A stretch of 64,000 nt of DNA, from the NCBI GenBank assembly GCA_900638155.1, contig LR134495.1, positions 1,736,001 through 1,800,000 of the forward strand. The letters run 5' to 3'. A program made the position numbers and the translations under genes. The notes beneath the pieces were generated by a model that was not told where the DNA came from, did no database searches, and saw only the letters and a list, made by a program, of their open reading frames with translations. Below are positions 28,056-38,357 of the stretch, piece by piece (the first letter of the stretch is position 1; each line of letters opens with the position of its first letter). The DNA comes from Mannheimia haemolytica. GTDB lineage: Bacteria > Pseudomonadota > Gammaproteobacteria > Enterobacterales > Pasteurellaceae.

Positions 28056-30254
28056 TTAACTCGAAAGCCGTTTTGCTTCGATAACATCATCTAATTGAGC
28101 GATGCGAGCCAATAATTTATTCAAAATTTCAACGTTGTTCAGCTGAATTTCCATATCGATGGTGGCAAGGCTGCGTTTCACATCGGTTCGGCTGGAAACG
28201 CCTAGCACGTTTACTTTTTCATTTGCCATAATCGCACTAACATCACGCAGTAAGCCGTTGCGATCATTGGCAATCACTCGAATGGTTAAGCTTAAACCAG
28301 AGGTATAGCCTTCGCCCCAATCCGCCTCCACAACTCGTTCTGGGTTGAGACTTTGTAATTCAAACAGTTGCTCACAATCTGCACGGTGAATCGAAATTCC
28401 TCTGCCTTGTGTGATATAACCCACAATTTCATCACCTGGAATCGGCTGGCAGCAACGGGCAATGGAATGCATTAAGTTCCCTACGCCTTCTACAATCACA
28501 TAGCCTTTGCTTGGCTTCGGCTGATTGGTGTTTTTATTCACCTGTTTAAGTACCGCTTCGTCTTCTTGTTCGGCGGTCGGTTTAATTAATTTTGATTGCA
28601 AGAAGTGCATTAACTGATGAAGACGAATATCGCCACCGCCAATACCGGCATAGAGATCATCAAACTGTTTTAAGTTATAGCGAGGCAATGCGTATTCTTC
28701 AATTTGCTTGAGCGTAAAACCGAATTTTTCCATTTCGGCTTCAAGGGCCTCTTTGCCGATTGGAATATTTTTCTCTCGGTCTAATTTTTTAAACCACGCA
28801 ATAATTTTTGAGCGAGCTTTGCCTGTATTCACAAAACCGGTATTCGGATTGAGCCAATCTCGGCTTGGGTTCGGCTCTTTTTGGGTGATAATTTCAACCT
28901 GATCGCCCATTTGCAGATGATAAGTGAATGGCACAATCCGCCCTGCCACTTTTGCTCCAATGCAACGATGCCCGATTTCACTATGAATTGCATAAGCAAA
29001 ATCAAGAGGTGTAGCTTTTTGCGGTAAATCGATCACCTCACCTCTTGGGGTAAAGACATAAACACGATCATCAAAAATTTGCGAACGCATTTCTGCCACC
29101 ATATCGCCCGAATCGGCAAGATCGTTTTGCCACTCAAGCAATTTGCGTAACCACACAATTTTTTCTTCGTAGCCCGAACGCCCTGCGGTTGCACCCTCTT
29201 TATATTTCCAGTGAGCGGCTACGCCTAGCTCCGCATCATCGTGCATTTGCTGGGTACGAATTTGCACTTCAATCGTTTTTTCACCTTCGCCTAATACAAC
29301 TGTATGAATAGACTGATAACCGTTAGGTTTTGGGTTAGCAATATAATCATCGAAATGTTCCGGCAAATGGGTATATTTGGTGTGAATAATGCCTAATGCC
29401 GTGTAGCAATCTTCTAACGTTGGCACTATTACTCGCACTGCCCGAATATCGAAAAGCTGATTAAATCTCAACCGTTTTTTCTGCATTTTCTTCCAAATGC
29501 TGTAGATATGTTTCGGGCGTCCATAAATCTGCACATTCTTGATTTCAGGACTTAAACAAGAGGTCAGATCTGCTACAAAATTTGCAATATAACGCTCACG
29601 ATCCACACGGCGTTCGCCCAATTCAAATTTAGCAATTTGAGTGTAAGAGACAGGGTGTAAAATGCGGAAACAGTAATCTTCCAGCTCCCATTTGAGCTGC
29701 CCGATCCCCAATCGATTGGCAAGCGGGGCATAAACGTGAGAACATTCTTTAGCGGCGAGAACGGTATCTTCTTCGGAATGGTGGTTACTATCACGCAGGT
29801 AGGCAATTCGCTCGGCAAGTTTAATCACTACACAGCGGAAATCGTCCACCATCGCCAACAACATGCGACGGATATTGTCGATTTGCAGATCCGACACATT
29901 ATTGGCACTAAGCTGGCGGATATTCTCCATTTCGAGTACGCCTTTAACTAAGTTTTTGATGTCGTTACTGAAATCTTCTTTTAATTGCACCAAGTCGATC
30001 ACATTGTGTTTTACCAGAGGAAAAAGCATTGCGGCAACTAAGCTGTCATCGTCCATATTCAAGCCGTGCAATACTTCAACCATCTCAATGCCATACCACA
30101 TCAGACTATAGTCGGTATCCAGTTTTTCCTGTGCATAACTCCACGCATTTTGAATCTGCTCAAAAGTCACAGGAGACATATTCAGGCTTGCACACCAACT
30201 CGACAACTCAAAATTATTCGGATCAAGTTGATGGGAATAACGAATCGCTACCAT
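28056..30254 (-). CDS. relA: GTP pyrophosphokinase RelA
   Basis: RelA makes (p)ppGpp on ribosomes stalled with uncharged tRNA. The 732-residue protein has a degenerate HD half (PLVKHNVIDLVQLKEDF in place of the catalytic HD motif, so no hydrolase), the synthetase domain with GRPKHIYSIWKKMQKK and HYIANPKPNGYQSIHT-like sequence (here DDYIANPKPNGYQSIHT), a TGS domain (VYVFTPRGEVIDLP), a zinc-finger-like CCQPIPGDEIVG and a C-terminal ACT domain. AAGGAGG precedes the ATG. Confidence 0.96.
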   Translation of the reverse strand: MVAIRYSHQLDPNNFELSSWCASLNMSPVTFEQIQNAWSYAQEKLDTDYSLMWYGIEMVEVLHGLNMDDDSLVAAMLFPLVKHNVIDLVQLKEDFSNDIKNLVKGVLEMENIRQLSANNVSDLQIDNIRRMLLAMVDDFRCVVIKLAERIAYLRDSNHHSEEDTVLAAKECSHVYAPLANRLGIGQLKWELEDYCFRILHPVSYTQIAKFELGERRVDRERYIANFVADLTSCLSPEIKNVQIYGRPKHIYSIWKKMQKKRLRFNQLFDIRAVRVIVPTLEDCYTALGIIHTKYTHLPEHFDDYIANPKPNGYQSIHTVVLGEGEKTIEVQIRTQQMHDDAELGVAAHWKYKEGATAGRSGYEEKIVWLRKLLEWQNDLADSGDMVAEMRSQIFDDRVYVFTPRGEVIDLPQKATPLDFAYAIHSEIGHRCIGAKVAGRIVPFTYHLQMGDQVEIITQKEPNPSRDWLNPNTGFVNTGKARSKIIAWFKKLDREKNIPIGKEALEAEMEKFGFTLKQIEEYALPRYNLKQFDDLYAGIGGGDIRLHQLMHFLQSKLIKPTAEQEDEAVLKQVNKNTNQPKPSKGYVIVEGVGNLMHSIARCCQPIPGDEIVGYITQGRGISIHRADCEQLFELQSLNPERVVEADWGEGYTSGLSLTIRVIANDRNGLLRDVSAIMANEKVNVLGVSSRTDVKRSLATIDMEIQLNNVEILNKLLARIAQLDDVIEAKRLSS

Positions 30255-30508
30255 AAGGCCTCCTTGTAAATTTTTGTGGAAATCAGACCGCTTGTTATCG
30301 CTTAAAATGGAGTTTTATTATACGTTGAAATTCAGAAAAAATTTACCCCTAATCGAAAATTTAATCCAAGTTGTCTTATCCTCTTTACTCCTTAAGAGGT
30401 AGCAACCTTGTGATAAATCAAACCTATCAACACAATCATTTGCACGACTTCACGCTCTTGATTAAAATACTTGCGTTTTTATTTTGATCTTTATTTTTGT
30501 GGGTAGCA

Positions 30509-31816
30509 ATGACAATTTTAGCATTAGGAATCAACCATAAAACCGCCTCTGTGGGTTTAAGAGAGAAAGTGGCGTTTGTAGATGACAAACGTAAACTGGC
30601 TCTTGAACAAATCCAAACGAGCGGATTGGCTGAAAGCGTGGTCATTCTTTCTACCTGCAACCGCACCGAACTCTATTTCCACCAGCCTAATATTTCTCCC
30701 CGTGAAGAGAGCGAGGAAAATATCCAATGGCGTGAGCAATGTTTCCGCTGGTTTGCCCAAATTCATCAACTTGATGAAAACGAGTTGCGTGAATGTTTAT
30801 ATTTTAAACAAAATTTAGACGCCGCTAACCACTTAATGAAAGTGGCAAGCGGATTAGATTCACTAATTTTAGGCGAACCACAAATTTTAGGGCAGGTCAA
30901 ACAAGCCTATCAATATAGCGAAGATTTCTACCAACATCAGCAAAAAGCGATGTCCACAAAGCTGTCACGCTTGTTCCAACGCACCTTTGCCACCGCCAAA
31001 CGAGTACGTTCCGAAACCGAAATCGGCAGCCAAGCGGTGTCGGTTGCTTATGCTGCTTGCGGTTTAGCCCGTCAAATTTTCGATAATTTTGGCAAGTTAC
31101 GCTTTTTGCTGGTAGGGGCAGGCGAAACCATTGAATTAGTCGCCCGCTATTTAATTCAACACGGGGCGAAAAATATAATGTTGGCAAATCGCACCCATAT
31201 TCGGGCGGAAATGTTGGCGGAAAAACTAAACGCTCCAATGCAAATTCTGTCATTAAGTGCCTTACAGCTTGGCTTAAACCAAGCTGATGTGGTTATTAGC
31301 TCCACCGGTAGCCCTGATACGCTAATTAGCAAAGAAATGGTGGAAATTGCACAAAAACAACGCCAATTTGACCCACTTTTGCTGATTGATATTGCCGTCC
31401 CTCGTGATATTGATGAAAAAGCCGGCGATTTAGATGGCGTTTATTCTTATAGTGTTGATGATTTACAAAATATTATCCAACGCAATATGGCTCAGCGTGA
31501 AGAAGCCGCCAAACAAGCCGCTGAAATTGTCAAAGAGGAAAGCAAAGCGTTTTTTGAATGGTTAAAACAACAGCAGTCTAGCGATTTAATTAAACGCTAC
31601 CGCCAAGACGCAGAGCAAACACGCCAAGAGTTGTTGGAAAAAGCCCTGCAAGCAATCAGTCAAGGGCAAGACAGCCAAAAAGTGTTGAGCGAGCTAAGCT
31701 ACAAACTCACCAACCAGTTACTACACGCTCCAACCCAAGCGTTACAAGCAATGGCAAAAAGTGGCAACTCCACCGGCTTGCAAAGTTTTTCAAGAGCATT
31801 ACGGCTAGAAGAATGA
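30509..31816 (+). CDS. hemA: Glutamyl-tRNA reductase
   Basis: HemA reduces glutamyl-tRNA to glutamate-1-semialdehyde, the first committed step of tetrapyrrole synthesis. The 435-residue protein has the catalytic Cys50 in [26 protein letters not shown], and the NADPH site [16 protein letters not shown]. The ATG at 30509 ([13 protein letters not shown]) matches the family start; an upstream in-frame TTG is rejected. The 254-base gap to divergent relA holds both promoters but no other gene that I can see. Confidence 0.95.
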   Translation: MTILALGINHKTASVGLREKVAFVDDKRKLALEQIQTSGLAESVVILSTCNRTELYFHQPNISPREESEENIQWREQCFRWFAQIHQLDENELRECLYFKQNLDAANHLMKVASGLDSLILGEPQILGQVKQAYQYSEDFYQHQQKAMSTKLSRLFQRTFATAKRVRSETEIGSQAVSVAYAACGLARQIFDNFGKLRFLLVGAGETIELVARYLIQHGAKNIMLANRTHIRAEMLAEKLNAPMQILSLSALQLGLNQADVVISSTGSPDTLISKEMVEIAQKQRQFDPLLLIDIAVPRDIDEKAGDLDGVYSYSVDDLQNIIQRNMAQREEAAKQAAEIVKEESKAFFEWLKQQQSSDLIKRYRQDAEQTRQELLEKALQAISQGQDSQKVLSELSYKLTNQLLHAPTQALQAMAKSGNSTGLQSFSRALRLEE

Positions 31817-31943
31817 TTCTCAGCACATTCTTTTAGGCATATTTGCAAAAAATTGAACATTTTTAACCGCTTGCGGACGCACGCCGTGCGTTCCTCCCCG
31901 TGTTCCCGATCTTCTTCTAATTTCAACTTCCCCAAATTTCCGC

Positions 31944-31949
31944 TATAAT
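31944..31949 (+). promoter_or_regulatory. Candidate -10 box upstream of der
   Basis: A consensus TATAAT sits 51 bases before the der start codon. The only -35 candidate at standard spacing (31922-31927) matches poorly, so support is limited. Confidence 0.35.
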
Positions 31950-32000
31950 AAGCCAATTTTTGCAACGATTTTGCAAATAACTGGATATAGAGGATACAAA

Positions 32001-33536
32001 ATGACTCCTGTTGTTGCCCTAGTGGGCAGACCTAATGTCGGCAAATCGACTTTATTTAACCGTTTAACTCGCACCCGAGATGCCTTAGTGGCAGATTTTC
32101 CCGGCTTAACCCGAGATCGTAAATATGGCCACGCTAATATTGCAGGCTACGATTTCATCGTAATCGACACCGGTGGTATTGATGGCACTGAAGAAGGCGT
32201 AGAAGAAAAAATGGCAGAACAATCGTTATTGGCGATTGAAGAAGCCGATGTAGTGCTTTTCTTGGTTGATGCCCGAGCCGGATTATTACCTGCCGATGTC
32301 GGCATTGCTCAATATTTACGCCAACGTGAAAAAACGACGGTGGTGGTTGCCAATAAAACCGATGGTATTGATGCCGACTCTCACTGTGCCGAATTCTATC
32401 AATTAGGCTTAGGCGAAGTAGAACAAATTGCCGCTGCACAAGGGCGTGGAGTTACACAGCTTATCGAGCAAGTGTTAGCTCCGTTAGGAGAACAGCTAAA
32501 TGCTGAGCAATTTAACGAAGAACAAGCGGGCGAAAATGCTGAAAATGTTGCAAATGAAGAAACCGATGAATGGGATACCGAATTCGACTTTGAGAGCGAA
32601 GAAGATGCGGCATTATTAGATGAAGTCTTGGCAGAAGAGGCAGAAGAGTCGATTGAAGATAAAAATATCAAAATTGCGATTGTCGGTCGTCCGAATGTCG
32701 GTAAATCAACGCTGACCAACCGCATTTTAGGCGAAGAGCGTGTGGTAGTTTATGATATGCCGGGAACAACCCGTGATTCTATCTATATTCCAATGGAGCG
32801 TGACGGTCAGCAATATACCATTATTGATACCGCCGGCGTGCGTAAGCGTGGCAAAGTGAATTTAGCGGTTGAGAAATTCTCGGTAATTAAAACCTTGCAA
32901 GCCATTCAAGATGCAAACGTGGTGCTATTAACTATTGATGCCCGAGAAGGTATTTCCGATCAGGATTTATCACTACTCGGCTTTATTCTAAATGCTGGTC
33001 GTTCATTAGTAATTGTAGTGAACAAATGGGACGGCTTATCGCAAGATATTAAAGATCAAGTGAAATCGGAGTTAGATCGCCGTTTAGATTTTATTGATTT
33101 TGCCAGAGTGCATTTTATCTCGGCATTGCACGGCTCAGGCGTGGGGAATTTGTTTGATTCGGTAAAAGAAGCCTACGCTTGTGCAACGCAAAAAACCTCG
33201 ACCTCAATGCTGACTCGCATTTTGCGTATGGCTGCTGATGAACACCAACCACCATTGGTTAATGGTCGCCGAGTGAAATTAAAATATGCTCACCCGGGTG
33301 GCTACAACCCACCAATTATTGTGATTCACGGCAATCAGGTTGAAAAATTAGCGGATTCTTACAAACGTTATTTAAGTAATTATTTCCGTAAAAGTTTAAA
33401 AATTATCGGCTCCCCAATTCGGATTTTATTCCAAGAAGGCAATAACCCGTTTGCCGGTAAGAAAAACAAACTAACGCCAAGCCAATTACGCAAACGTAAA
33501 CGTTTGATGAAGTTTATTAAGAAAAGTAAGAAATAA
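32001..33536 (+). CDS. der: Ribosome biogenesis GTPase Der (EngA)
   Basis: Der is an essential tandem GTPase for 50S ribosome assembly. The 511-residue protein has two G domains, each with GRPNVGKST (about 9-17 and near residue 230), DTGG / DTAG switch motifs and NKTD / NKWD specificity motifs, then a KH-like C-terminal domain and a basic tail. The linker between G domains is unusually acidic (about residues 165-220). The ATG at 32001, with AGAGGA upstream, is chosen over a longer frame. Confidence 0.96.
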   Translation: MTPVVALVGRPNVGKSTLFNRLTRTRDALVADFPGLTRDRKYGHANIAGYDFIVIDTGGIDGTEEGVEEKMAEQSLLAIEEADVVLFLVDARAGLLPADVGIAQYLRQREKTTVVVANKTDGIDADSHCAEFYQLGLGEVEQIAAAQGRGVTQLIEQVLAPLGEQLNAEQFNEEQAGENAENVANEETDEWDTEFDFESEEDAALLDEVLAEEAEESIEDKNIKIAIVGRPNVGKSTLTNRILGEERVVVYDMPGTTRDSIYIPMERDGQQYTIIDTAGVRKRGKVNLAVEKFSVIKTLQAIQDANVVLLTIDAREGISDQDLSLLGFILNAGRSLVIVVNKWDGLSQDIKDQVKSELDRRLDFIDFARVHFISALHGSGVGNLFDSVKEAYACATQKTSTSMLTRILRMAADEHQPPLVNGRRVKLKYAHPGGYNPPIIVIHGNQVEKLADSYKRYLSNYFRKSLKIIGSPIRILFQEGNNPFAGKKNKLTPSQLRKRKRLMKFIKKSKK

Positions 33537-33544
33537 TATCTAAC

Positions 33545-33610
33545 GATAGCGCAAGCGTCCACGCTTGTGCTAAAACTAATAATGGCACAAGCGTGGACGC
33601 TTGCGCCATC
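33545..33610. repeat. Palindromic dispersed repeat, copy 2 (27-base arms)
   Basis: The arms 33545-33571 and 33584-33610 are identical base for base to those at 2055-2123, with a different 12-base spacer. The element sits between der and hldE, which are on the same strand, and has no T run, so it is not a simple terminator. Confidence 0.85.
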
Positions 33611-33631
33611 ATTTAACAGAGAATATTAACT

Positions 33632-35059
33632 ATGATGATGCAATACTCTCCAAAATTTAATAATGCTAAAGTGCTGGTGCTTGGCGATGTAATGTTAGAC
33701 CGTTACTGGTTCGGGGCAACCAATCGAATTTCGCCTGAAGCCCCTGTGCCGGTGGTTAAAGTACAAGATATTGAAGAGCGTGCCGGCGGTGCGGCAAACG
33801 TGGCGATGAACATCGCCAGTCTTGGCGTACCGGTAACATTACACGGCTTAATTGGCGATGATGATGCCGGGCGTGCTTTAGATAAATTACTTAATTCCCA
33901 CCAGATCCAAAATCATTGTGTGGCAATTAATTCGCACCCAACCATCACAAAATTGCGGATTCTTTCCCGCCATCAGCAATTATTGAGGTTAGATTTTGAA
34001 GAGGGCTTTCACAATGTAGATTCTACCGCCCTACTTGCAAAACTTTCGCAAGAAATTACCGCTTATGGAGCATTAATTCTCTCGGATTACGGCAAAGGCA
34101 CGTTGGAATCGGTGCAACAAATGATCCAAATTGCTCGCAATGCTAACGTGCCGGTGCTGATCGACCCGAAAGGCACAGACTTTGAACGCTATCGTGGGGC
34201 AACATTGCTTACACCAAATATGTCGGAATTTGAAGCGGTGGTTGGGCATTGTAAAGATGAGGATGAGATTGTCAGCAAAGGGTTAAAACTGATTGCCGAC
34301 TATGATTTATCTGCGTTATTAGTCACCCGTTCGGAAAAAGGAATGACCTTACTTCGCCCGAACCACGAGCCTTATCATCTGCCGACCCAAGCCAAAGAGG
34401 TTTATGATGTAACCGGTGCCGGCGATACCGTAATCAGTGTATTAGCCACTGCGATTGCTGATGGCAGAGTCTATGAAGAAGCCTGCTATTTAGCCAATGC
34501 TGCCGCCGGTGTAGTCGTAGGTAAATTAGGGACTTCAACCGTCAGCCCGGTTGAGCTGGAAAATGCGATTCACCAACGCACTGCCACCGGTTTTGGCGTG
34601 GTTTCTGAAGCCGAATTAAAAGCGATTGTGGAAGAAGCGAAAAAACGTGGCGAAAAAATCGTGATGACGAACGGTTGCTTTGATATCCTCCACCCGGGTC
34701 ACGTTTCCTATTTGGAAAACGCCCGTAAATTAGGCGACCGATTAATTGTAGCCGTCAATACCGATGCTTCGGTAAAACGCCTAAAAGGCGAAGCTCGCCC
34801 GATTAATGATTTAGCTGCCCGTATGGCAGTTTTAGCTGGTTTAGCCTCTGTAGATTGGGTTGTGCCTTTTGATGAAGATACACCACAACGTTTAATCAGT
34901 GAAATCCTACCTGATTTATTGGTAAAAGGGGGCGATTACAAGCCGGAAGAGATTGCCGGCAGCCAAGAAGTATGGGCAAACGGCGGCGATGTGCGAGTAT
35001 TGAACTTTGAAAACGGCTGTTCTACCACTAATGTGATCAAGAAAATTCAAGCGCTATAA
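33632..35059 (+). CDS. hldE: Bifunctional heptose 7-phosphate kinase / heptose 1-phosphate adenylyltransferase
   Basis: HldE catalyses the first and fourth steps to ADP-heptose for the LPS inner core. The 475-residue protein has a ribokinase-type domain (about 1-318; [23 protein letters not shown]) and a nucleotidyltransferase domain (about 340-475; [17 protein letters not shown] with the HxGH signature). The start lies in ATGATGATG, so any of the first three codons could be used. GmhB at 14.4 kb supplies the intermediate dephosphorylation. Confidence 0.95.
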   Translation: MMMQYSPKFNNAKVLVLGDVMLDRYWFGATNRISPEAPVPVVKVQDIEERAGGAANVAMNIASLGVPVTLHGLIGDDDAGRALDKLLNSHQIQNHCVAINSHPTITKLRILSRHQQLLRLDFEEGFHNVDSTALLAKLSQEITAYGALILSDYGKGTLESVQQMIQIARNANVPVLIDPKGTDFERYRGATLLTPNMSEFEAVVGHCKDEDEIVSKGLKLIADYDLSALLVTRSEKGMTLLRPNHEPYHLPTQAKEVYDVTGAGDTVISVLATAIADGRVYEEACYLANAAAGVVVGKLGTSTVSPVELENAIHQRTATGFGVVSEAELKAIVEEAKKRGEKIVMTNGCFDILHPGHVSYLENARKLGDRLIVAVNTDASVKRLKGEARPINDLAARMAVLAGLASVDWVVPFDEDTPQRLISEILPDLLVKGGDYKPEEIAGSQEVWANGGDVRVLNFENGCSTTNVIKKIQAL

Positions 35060-35073
35060 TGGTAATATAGAGA

Positions 35074-35628
35074 ATGGCGAGAGAAAAAATCATTATTGAT
35101 ACCGAGCAATTTCAGCGCACAATATCTCGTATTTCACATCAAATTATTGAAAAACACGGTGATTTGCAAGATGTAGTGATTGTCGGCATCAAACGTCGAG
35201 GAGCTGAAATTGCCGAGTTAATCCAAAAACGCATTGAAGATTTAGCTCAAACACGCTTGCCTTATATGGCGTTAGATATTACGTTCTACCGTGATGACCT
35301 AGACTTAATTTATCAAGACCCCGTATTTATGGGAGCAGATAATCAGCTAAATCTGAACGGTAAAAAAGTGATTTTGGTTGATGATGTTCTGTTTACCGGC
35401 AGAACCATTCGGGCTGCACTTGATGCACTATTAGATTTTGGCAGAGCTGCCAGAATTGAACTGGTGATTTTTGTCGATAGAGGTCATCGGGAATTGCCGA
35501 TTCGAGCCGATTATGTCGGAAAAAATATTCCAACGGCTAAAAACGAGCAAATTCAGGTGCAAACGCTCTCGTATGATGGGATTAACCAAGTGGTCTTAGT
35601 TCCTGCTGCCAATAAAGAAAGTGCTTAA
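35074..35628 (+). CDS. pyrR: PyrR bifunctional protein / uracil phosphoribosyltransferase
   Basis: PyrR-family proteins bind RNA to regulate pyrimidine genes in Gram-positive bacteria and also act as weak uracil phosphoribosyltransferases. The 184-residue protein shows the PRPP motif VILVDDVLFTGRTIRAAL, the family start IIDTEQFQRTISRISHQIIE and GIKRRGAEIA. It follows hldE by 14 bases. Pasteurellaceae carry this gene, but no pyr leader RNA is visible nearby, so a regulatory role is uncertain. Confidence 0.9.
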   Translation: MAREKIIIDTEQFQRTISRISHQIIEKHGDLQDVVIVGIKRRGAEIAELIQKRIEDLAQTRLPYMALDITFYRDDLDLIYQDPVFMGADNQLNLNGKKVILVDDVLFTGRTIRAALDALLDFGRAARIELVIFVDRGHRELPIRADYVGKNIPTAKNEQIQVQTLSYDGINQVVLVPAANKESA

Positions 35629-35706
35629 ATTAAGTGAACCTTTTCGCTAAACTTATCTCTAAGGAAAAGTTACTGCTTAATTACCTCCATTAGGATTGTT
35701 ATAAAA

Positions 35707-36651
35707 ATGAAATTAGTCAAATCATTATTTGCTGTTGCCGTTGCAACAATGAGTCTTACCCAAACCGCCCACGCATTTGAAGAAAGAGTGGTGGCGTTAG
35801 TGAATGATACCCCTATTATGCAAAGCCAGGTTCAACGTGTGCTTGGCAAGAAAAAGGCGACAGAAACTGCTCAACGCGCGGCTATTGATCAAGTGATTGA
35901 TGATATGTTGGTGCAACAGGCAATGAAAGAAGCCGGCGTTAAAGTCAGCCCAGCTGCGGTAAACCAAGCGGTTGAAAATGTGGCAATTCAAAACGGTATT
36001 ACTTACGGTCAGTTATTAGATGCGTTAGATTATCAAGGCATTACGCTGGAGCAATTCAAACGTAATATTGCTCAACAAATGGCAATGGAGCAGGTTCGCC
36101 ACATCAGTATCAGCAAATCTATTCAGGTTGCGCCACAGCAAGTGCAAGCTCTCGCAAAAGATTTAATGGCGAAAGATAAAGCAGCGGGCAAATTGAAAAC
36201 CGTTTCTGGCAAAGAGCATCGCATTAGTCATATTTTGCTCAAAACCAACCCGATTTTAAATGATGCTCAAGCCAAAGCAAAACTTAGCAGCTTAACTACT
36301 GATATTAACTCAGGCAAAATCAGCTTTGAAGAAGCGGCAAAAACCCATTCTGTTGATTATGCCTCAGGGGCAGACGGTGGAGATTTAGGTTTTAACTTCT
36401 TAGAAATTTACGATCCGGCATTTGCGAATGTTGCATCAAAAATCAAACCAAACCAAATTTCTGCTCCGTTTAAATCGCAATTTGGTTGGCATATTTTGAA
36501 AGTCACCGACACTCGTAACGGAGACAGAACCGAAGATGCTTACCACCAACGTGCTTATCAGCAACTGGTGAACAAGCAAGCCGAAGAAGCCTCTAAAGAT
36601 TGGGTAAAAGCCCTTAGAAAAACCGCCAATATTCAATATGTCGGTCAATAA
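35707..36651 (+). CDS. surA: Periplasmic chaperone / peptidyl-prolyl isomerase SurA (single-parvulin form)
   Basis: SurA helps outer membrane proteins fold in the periplasm. The 314-residue protein has a signal peptide (about 1-23, ending AHA before FEERVVALVND), the N-terminal chaperone domain, and one parvulin domain (HRISHILLKTNP ... GGDLGFNFLEIYDPAF ... FGWHILKVTD). E. coli SurA has two parvulin domains; the short form is normal in Haemophilus relatives. It is followed by a terminator and rsmA, and pdxA is missing between them. Confidence 0.92.
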   Translation: MKLVKSLFAVAVATMSLTQTAHAFEERVVALVNDTPIMQSQVQRVLGKKKATETAQRAAIDQVIDDMLVQQAMKEAGVKVSPAAVNQAVENVAIQNGITYGQLLDALDYQGITLEQFKRNIAQQMAMEQVRHISISKSIQVAPQQVQALAKDLMAKDKAAGKLKTVSGKEHRISHILLKTNPILNDAQAKAKLSSLTTDINSGKISFEEAAKTHSVDYASGADGGDLGFNFLEIYDPAFANVASKIKPNQISAPFKSQFGWHILKVTDTRNGDRTEDAYHQRAYQQLVNKQAEEASKDWVKALRKTANIQYVGQ

Positions 36652-36662
36652 TTAAAATCTTC

Positions 36663-36692
36663 AAGAACCTCGCATATGCGGGGTTCTTTTCT
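36663..36692 (+). terminator. Terminator after surA
   Basis: An 11-base stem with one mismatch (AAGAACC ... GGTTCTT) around an ATAT loop ends in TTTTC. It lies 12 bases after the surA stop and just before the rsmA ribosome-binding site. Confidence 0.8.
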
Positions 36693-36726
36693 TATTTCAA
36701 AAAGGATAACTTTAAAAAGGATAACA

Positions 36727-37593
36727 ATGAGTTCCACAAATTCCAAAAAACATTTAGGTCATACCGCTCGTAAGCGTTTCGGGCAAAACTTTTTGCACGA
36801 TATGAACATTATTCACAGCATAGTTTCAGCCATTAACCCGAAAAACGGACAATTTTTATTAGAAATCGGTCCGGGTTTAGGAGCATTAACCGAGCCGGTT
36901 GCCGAATTGGTAGATAAACTCACGGTGGTTGAAATTGACCGTGATTTAGCAGAGCGTTTACGCCACCACCCGTTTTTAAACCAAAAACTCACCATTATTG
37001 AGCAAGATGCCCTACGCTTTAATTTCCGTGACTATTTTAACCAACTCAACTTAGACGAAGACTCGGTGCGTGTGTTTGGTAACTTACCTTACAACATTTC
37101 TACGCCCTTGATATTCCACCTGCTGACCTTTCACGACTTAATTCAAGATATGCACTTTATGTTGCAAAAAGAGGTGGTGAAACGTTTATGTGCCGCGCCA
37201 AACAGTAAAGCATACGGGCGTTTAACCATTATGGCTCAATACTATTGCCAAGTAATTCCGGTGCTGGAAGTGCCGCCAACCGCCTTTAAACCAGCACCCA
37301 AAGTGGATTCTGCGGTGGTTCGTTTAGTGCCTTATAACCAACTGCCTTATCCGGCAAAAGATGTGTATTGGCTCAATCGGGTCACAACCCAAGCCTTTAA
37401 CCAACGCCGTAAAACCTTACGCAATGCTCTTTCAACCCTGTTTAGTGCGGAGCAACTAGAAGCCTTAGGCGTTGATTTAACCGCCCGAGCGGAAAACCTT
37501 ACCATTGCCGATTATGTGCGTTTGGCTAACTGGCTACACGACAACCCGCCGACAATTGATACAACCGAAGAATTGGTTGATGAAGATTGCTAA
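36727..37593 (+). CDS. rsmA: 16S rRNA dimethyladenosine transferase RsmA (KsgA)
   Basis: RsmA dimethylates two adjacent adenosines near the 3' end of 16S rRNA. The 288-residue protein has [11 protein letters not shown], the SAM motif [14 protein letters not shown] and the catalytic NLPYNIST. The ATG at 36727 matches the family start; the longer in-frame extension would run back through the terminator. A 12-base unit AAAAAGGATAAC is tandemly repeated (36699-36710 and 36714-36725), giving two Shine-Dalgarno-like copies. Confidence 0.95.
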   Translation: MSSTNSKKHLGHTARKRFGQNFLHDMNIIHSIVSAINPKNGQFLLEIGPGLGALTEPVAELVDKLTVVEIDRDLAERLRHHPFLNQKLTIIEQDALRFNFRDYFNQLNLDEDSVRVFGNLPYNISTPLIFHLLTFHDLIQDMHFMLQKEVVKRLCAAPNSKAYGRLTIMAQYYCQVIPVLEVPPTAFKPAPKVDSAVVRLVPYNQLPYPAKDVYWLNRVTTQAFNQRRKTLRNALSTLFSAEQLEALGVDLTARAENLTIADYVRLANWLHDNPPTIDTTEELVDEDC

Positions 37594-37603
37594 TCAATAA
37601 ATT

Positions 37604-37661
37604 ACAAGCGATCATTTTTCTACCAAGATTTGCAAATCTTTAGTGAAAAATGACCGCTTGT
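37604..37661. terminator. Inverted uptake-signal pair between rsmA and upp
   Basis: The arms at 37604-37620 and 37645-37661 (17 bases, one mismatch; one arm carries AAGCGAT instead of AAGCGGT) lie between convergent genes and probably terminate both. Confidence 0.65.
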
Positions 37662-37703
37662 TTAAATCAGCTTTACTTGTTTTGCTGTTACTTAGTTTTG
37701 ATG

Positions 37704-38333
37704 TTACTTGGTGCCGAAAATTTTATCCCCTGCATCGCCTAAGCCTGGAATGATATAGCCGTTTTCGTTTAAGTGACTATCGATTGAGGCGGTGTAGAGT
37801 TCAACATCAGGGTGAGCAGCTTCTAATACTTTAATCCCCTCTGGAGCGGCAACTAACACTAGCACTTTAATCTGCTTACAGCCTGATTTTTTCAGGAGGT
37901 CAATGGTTGCTACCATTGAGCCACCGGTTGCAAGCATTGGGTCGGTGATAATGGCTAAACGCTCATCAACATCGTTAGCAAGTTTTGAGAAATACGGCAC
38001 AGGTTTTAAGGTTTCTTCGTCACGATAAATCCCAACCACGCTAATTCTGGCACTTGGAATATGCTCTAACACACCGTCCATCATACCTAAGCCAGCACGC
38101 AGAATCGGCACAACAGTCACTTTTTTGCCTTTAATTCGCTCAACCGCAATTTTCTCTCCGCTCCAGCCATTGATCTCAACTGTTTCCATTTCCAGATCTT
38201 TGGTTGCTTCGTAAGTAAGCAGACTACCAATTTCATTCGCTAGCTCACGGAAATCTTTGGTGCTGATTTCCGCTTCACGCATTAAGCCCAATTTATGCTT
38301 TACAAGCGGGTGTTTTACTTCAACAATTTTCAT
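37704..38333 (-). CDS. upp: Uracil phosphoribosyltransferase
   Basis: Upp salvages uracil to UMP with PRPP. The 209-residue protein begins [19 protein letters not shown], and has the PRPP-binding loop [12 protein letters not shown] and the C-terminal uracil site [18 protein letters not shown], all diagnostic. It lies 24 bases downstream of fadD on the same strand and may be co-transcribed with it. Confidence 0.96.
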   Translation of the reverse strand: MKIVEVKHPLVKHKLGLMREAEISTKDFRELANEIGSLLTYEATKDLEMETVEINGWSGEKIAVERIKGKKVTVVPILRAGLGMMDGVLEHIPSARISVVGIYRDEETLKPVPYFSKLANDVDERLAIITDPMLATGGSMVATIDLLKKSGCKQIKVLVLVAAPEGIKVLEAAHPDVELYTASIDSHLNENGYIIPGLGDAGDKIFGTK

Positions 38334-38357
38334 TTTAAGCTCCTTAATTAGGGTAAT

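Noticed and set aside
31875..31894. GC-rich imperfect palindrome GGACGCACG/CGTGCGTTCC upstream of der
   Set aside because: It is a single copy here with a bulge and no T run; not enough to call a repeat or terminator, although it may belong to a family elsewhere in the genome.
32399..32725. Serine-rich 108-residue frame antisense to der
   Set aside because: It mirrors the acidic linker codons of der, has no ribosome-binding site and resembles no known protein.
33632..33640. ATGATGATG at the hldE start considered as a slippage repeat
   Set aside because: Three trinucleotide units do not change the frame and are too few for high-rate slippage.
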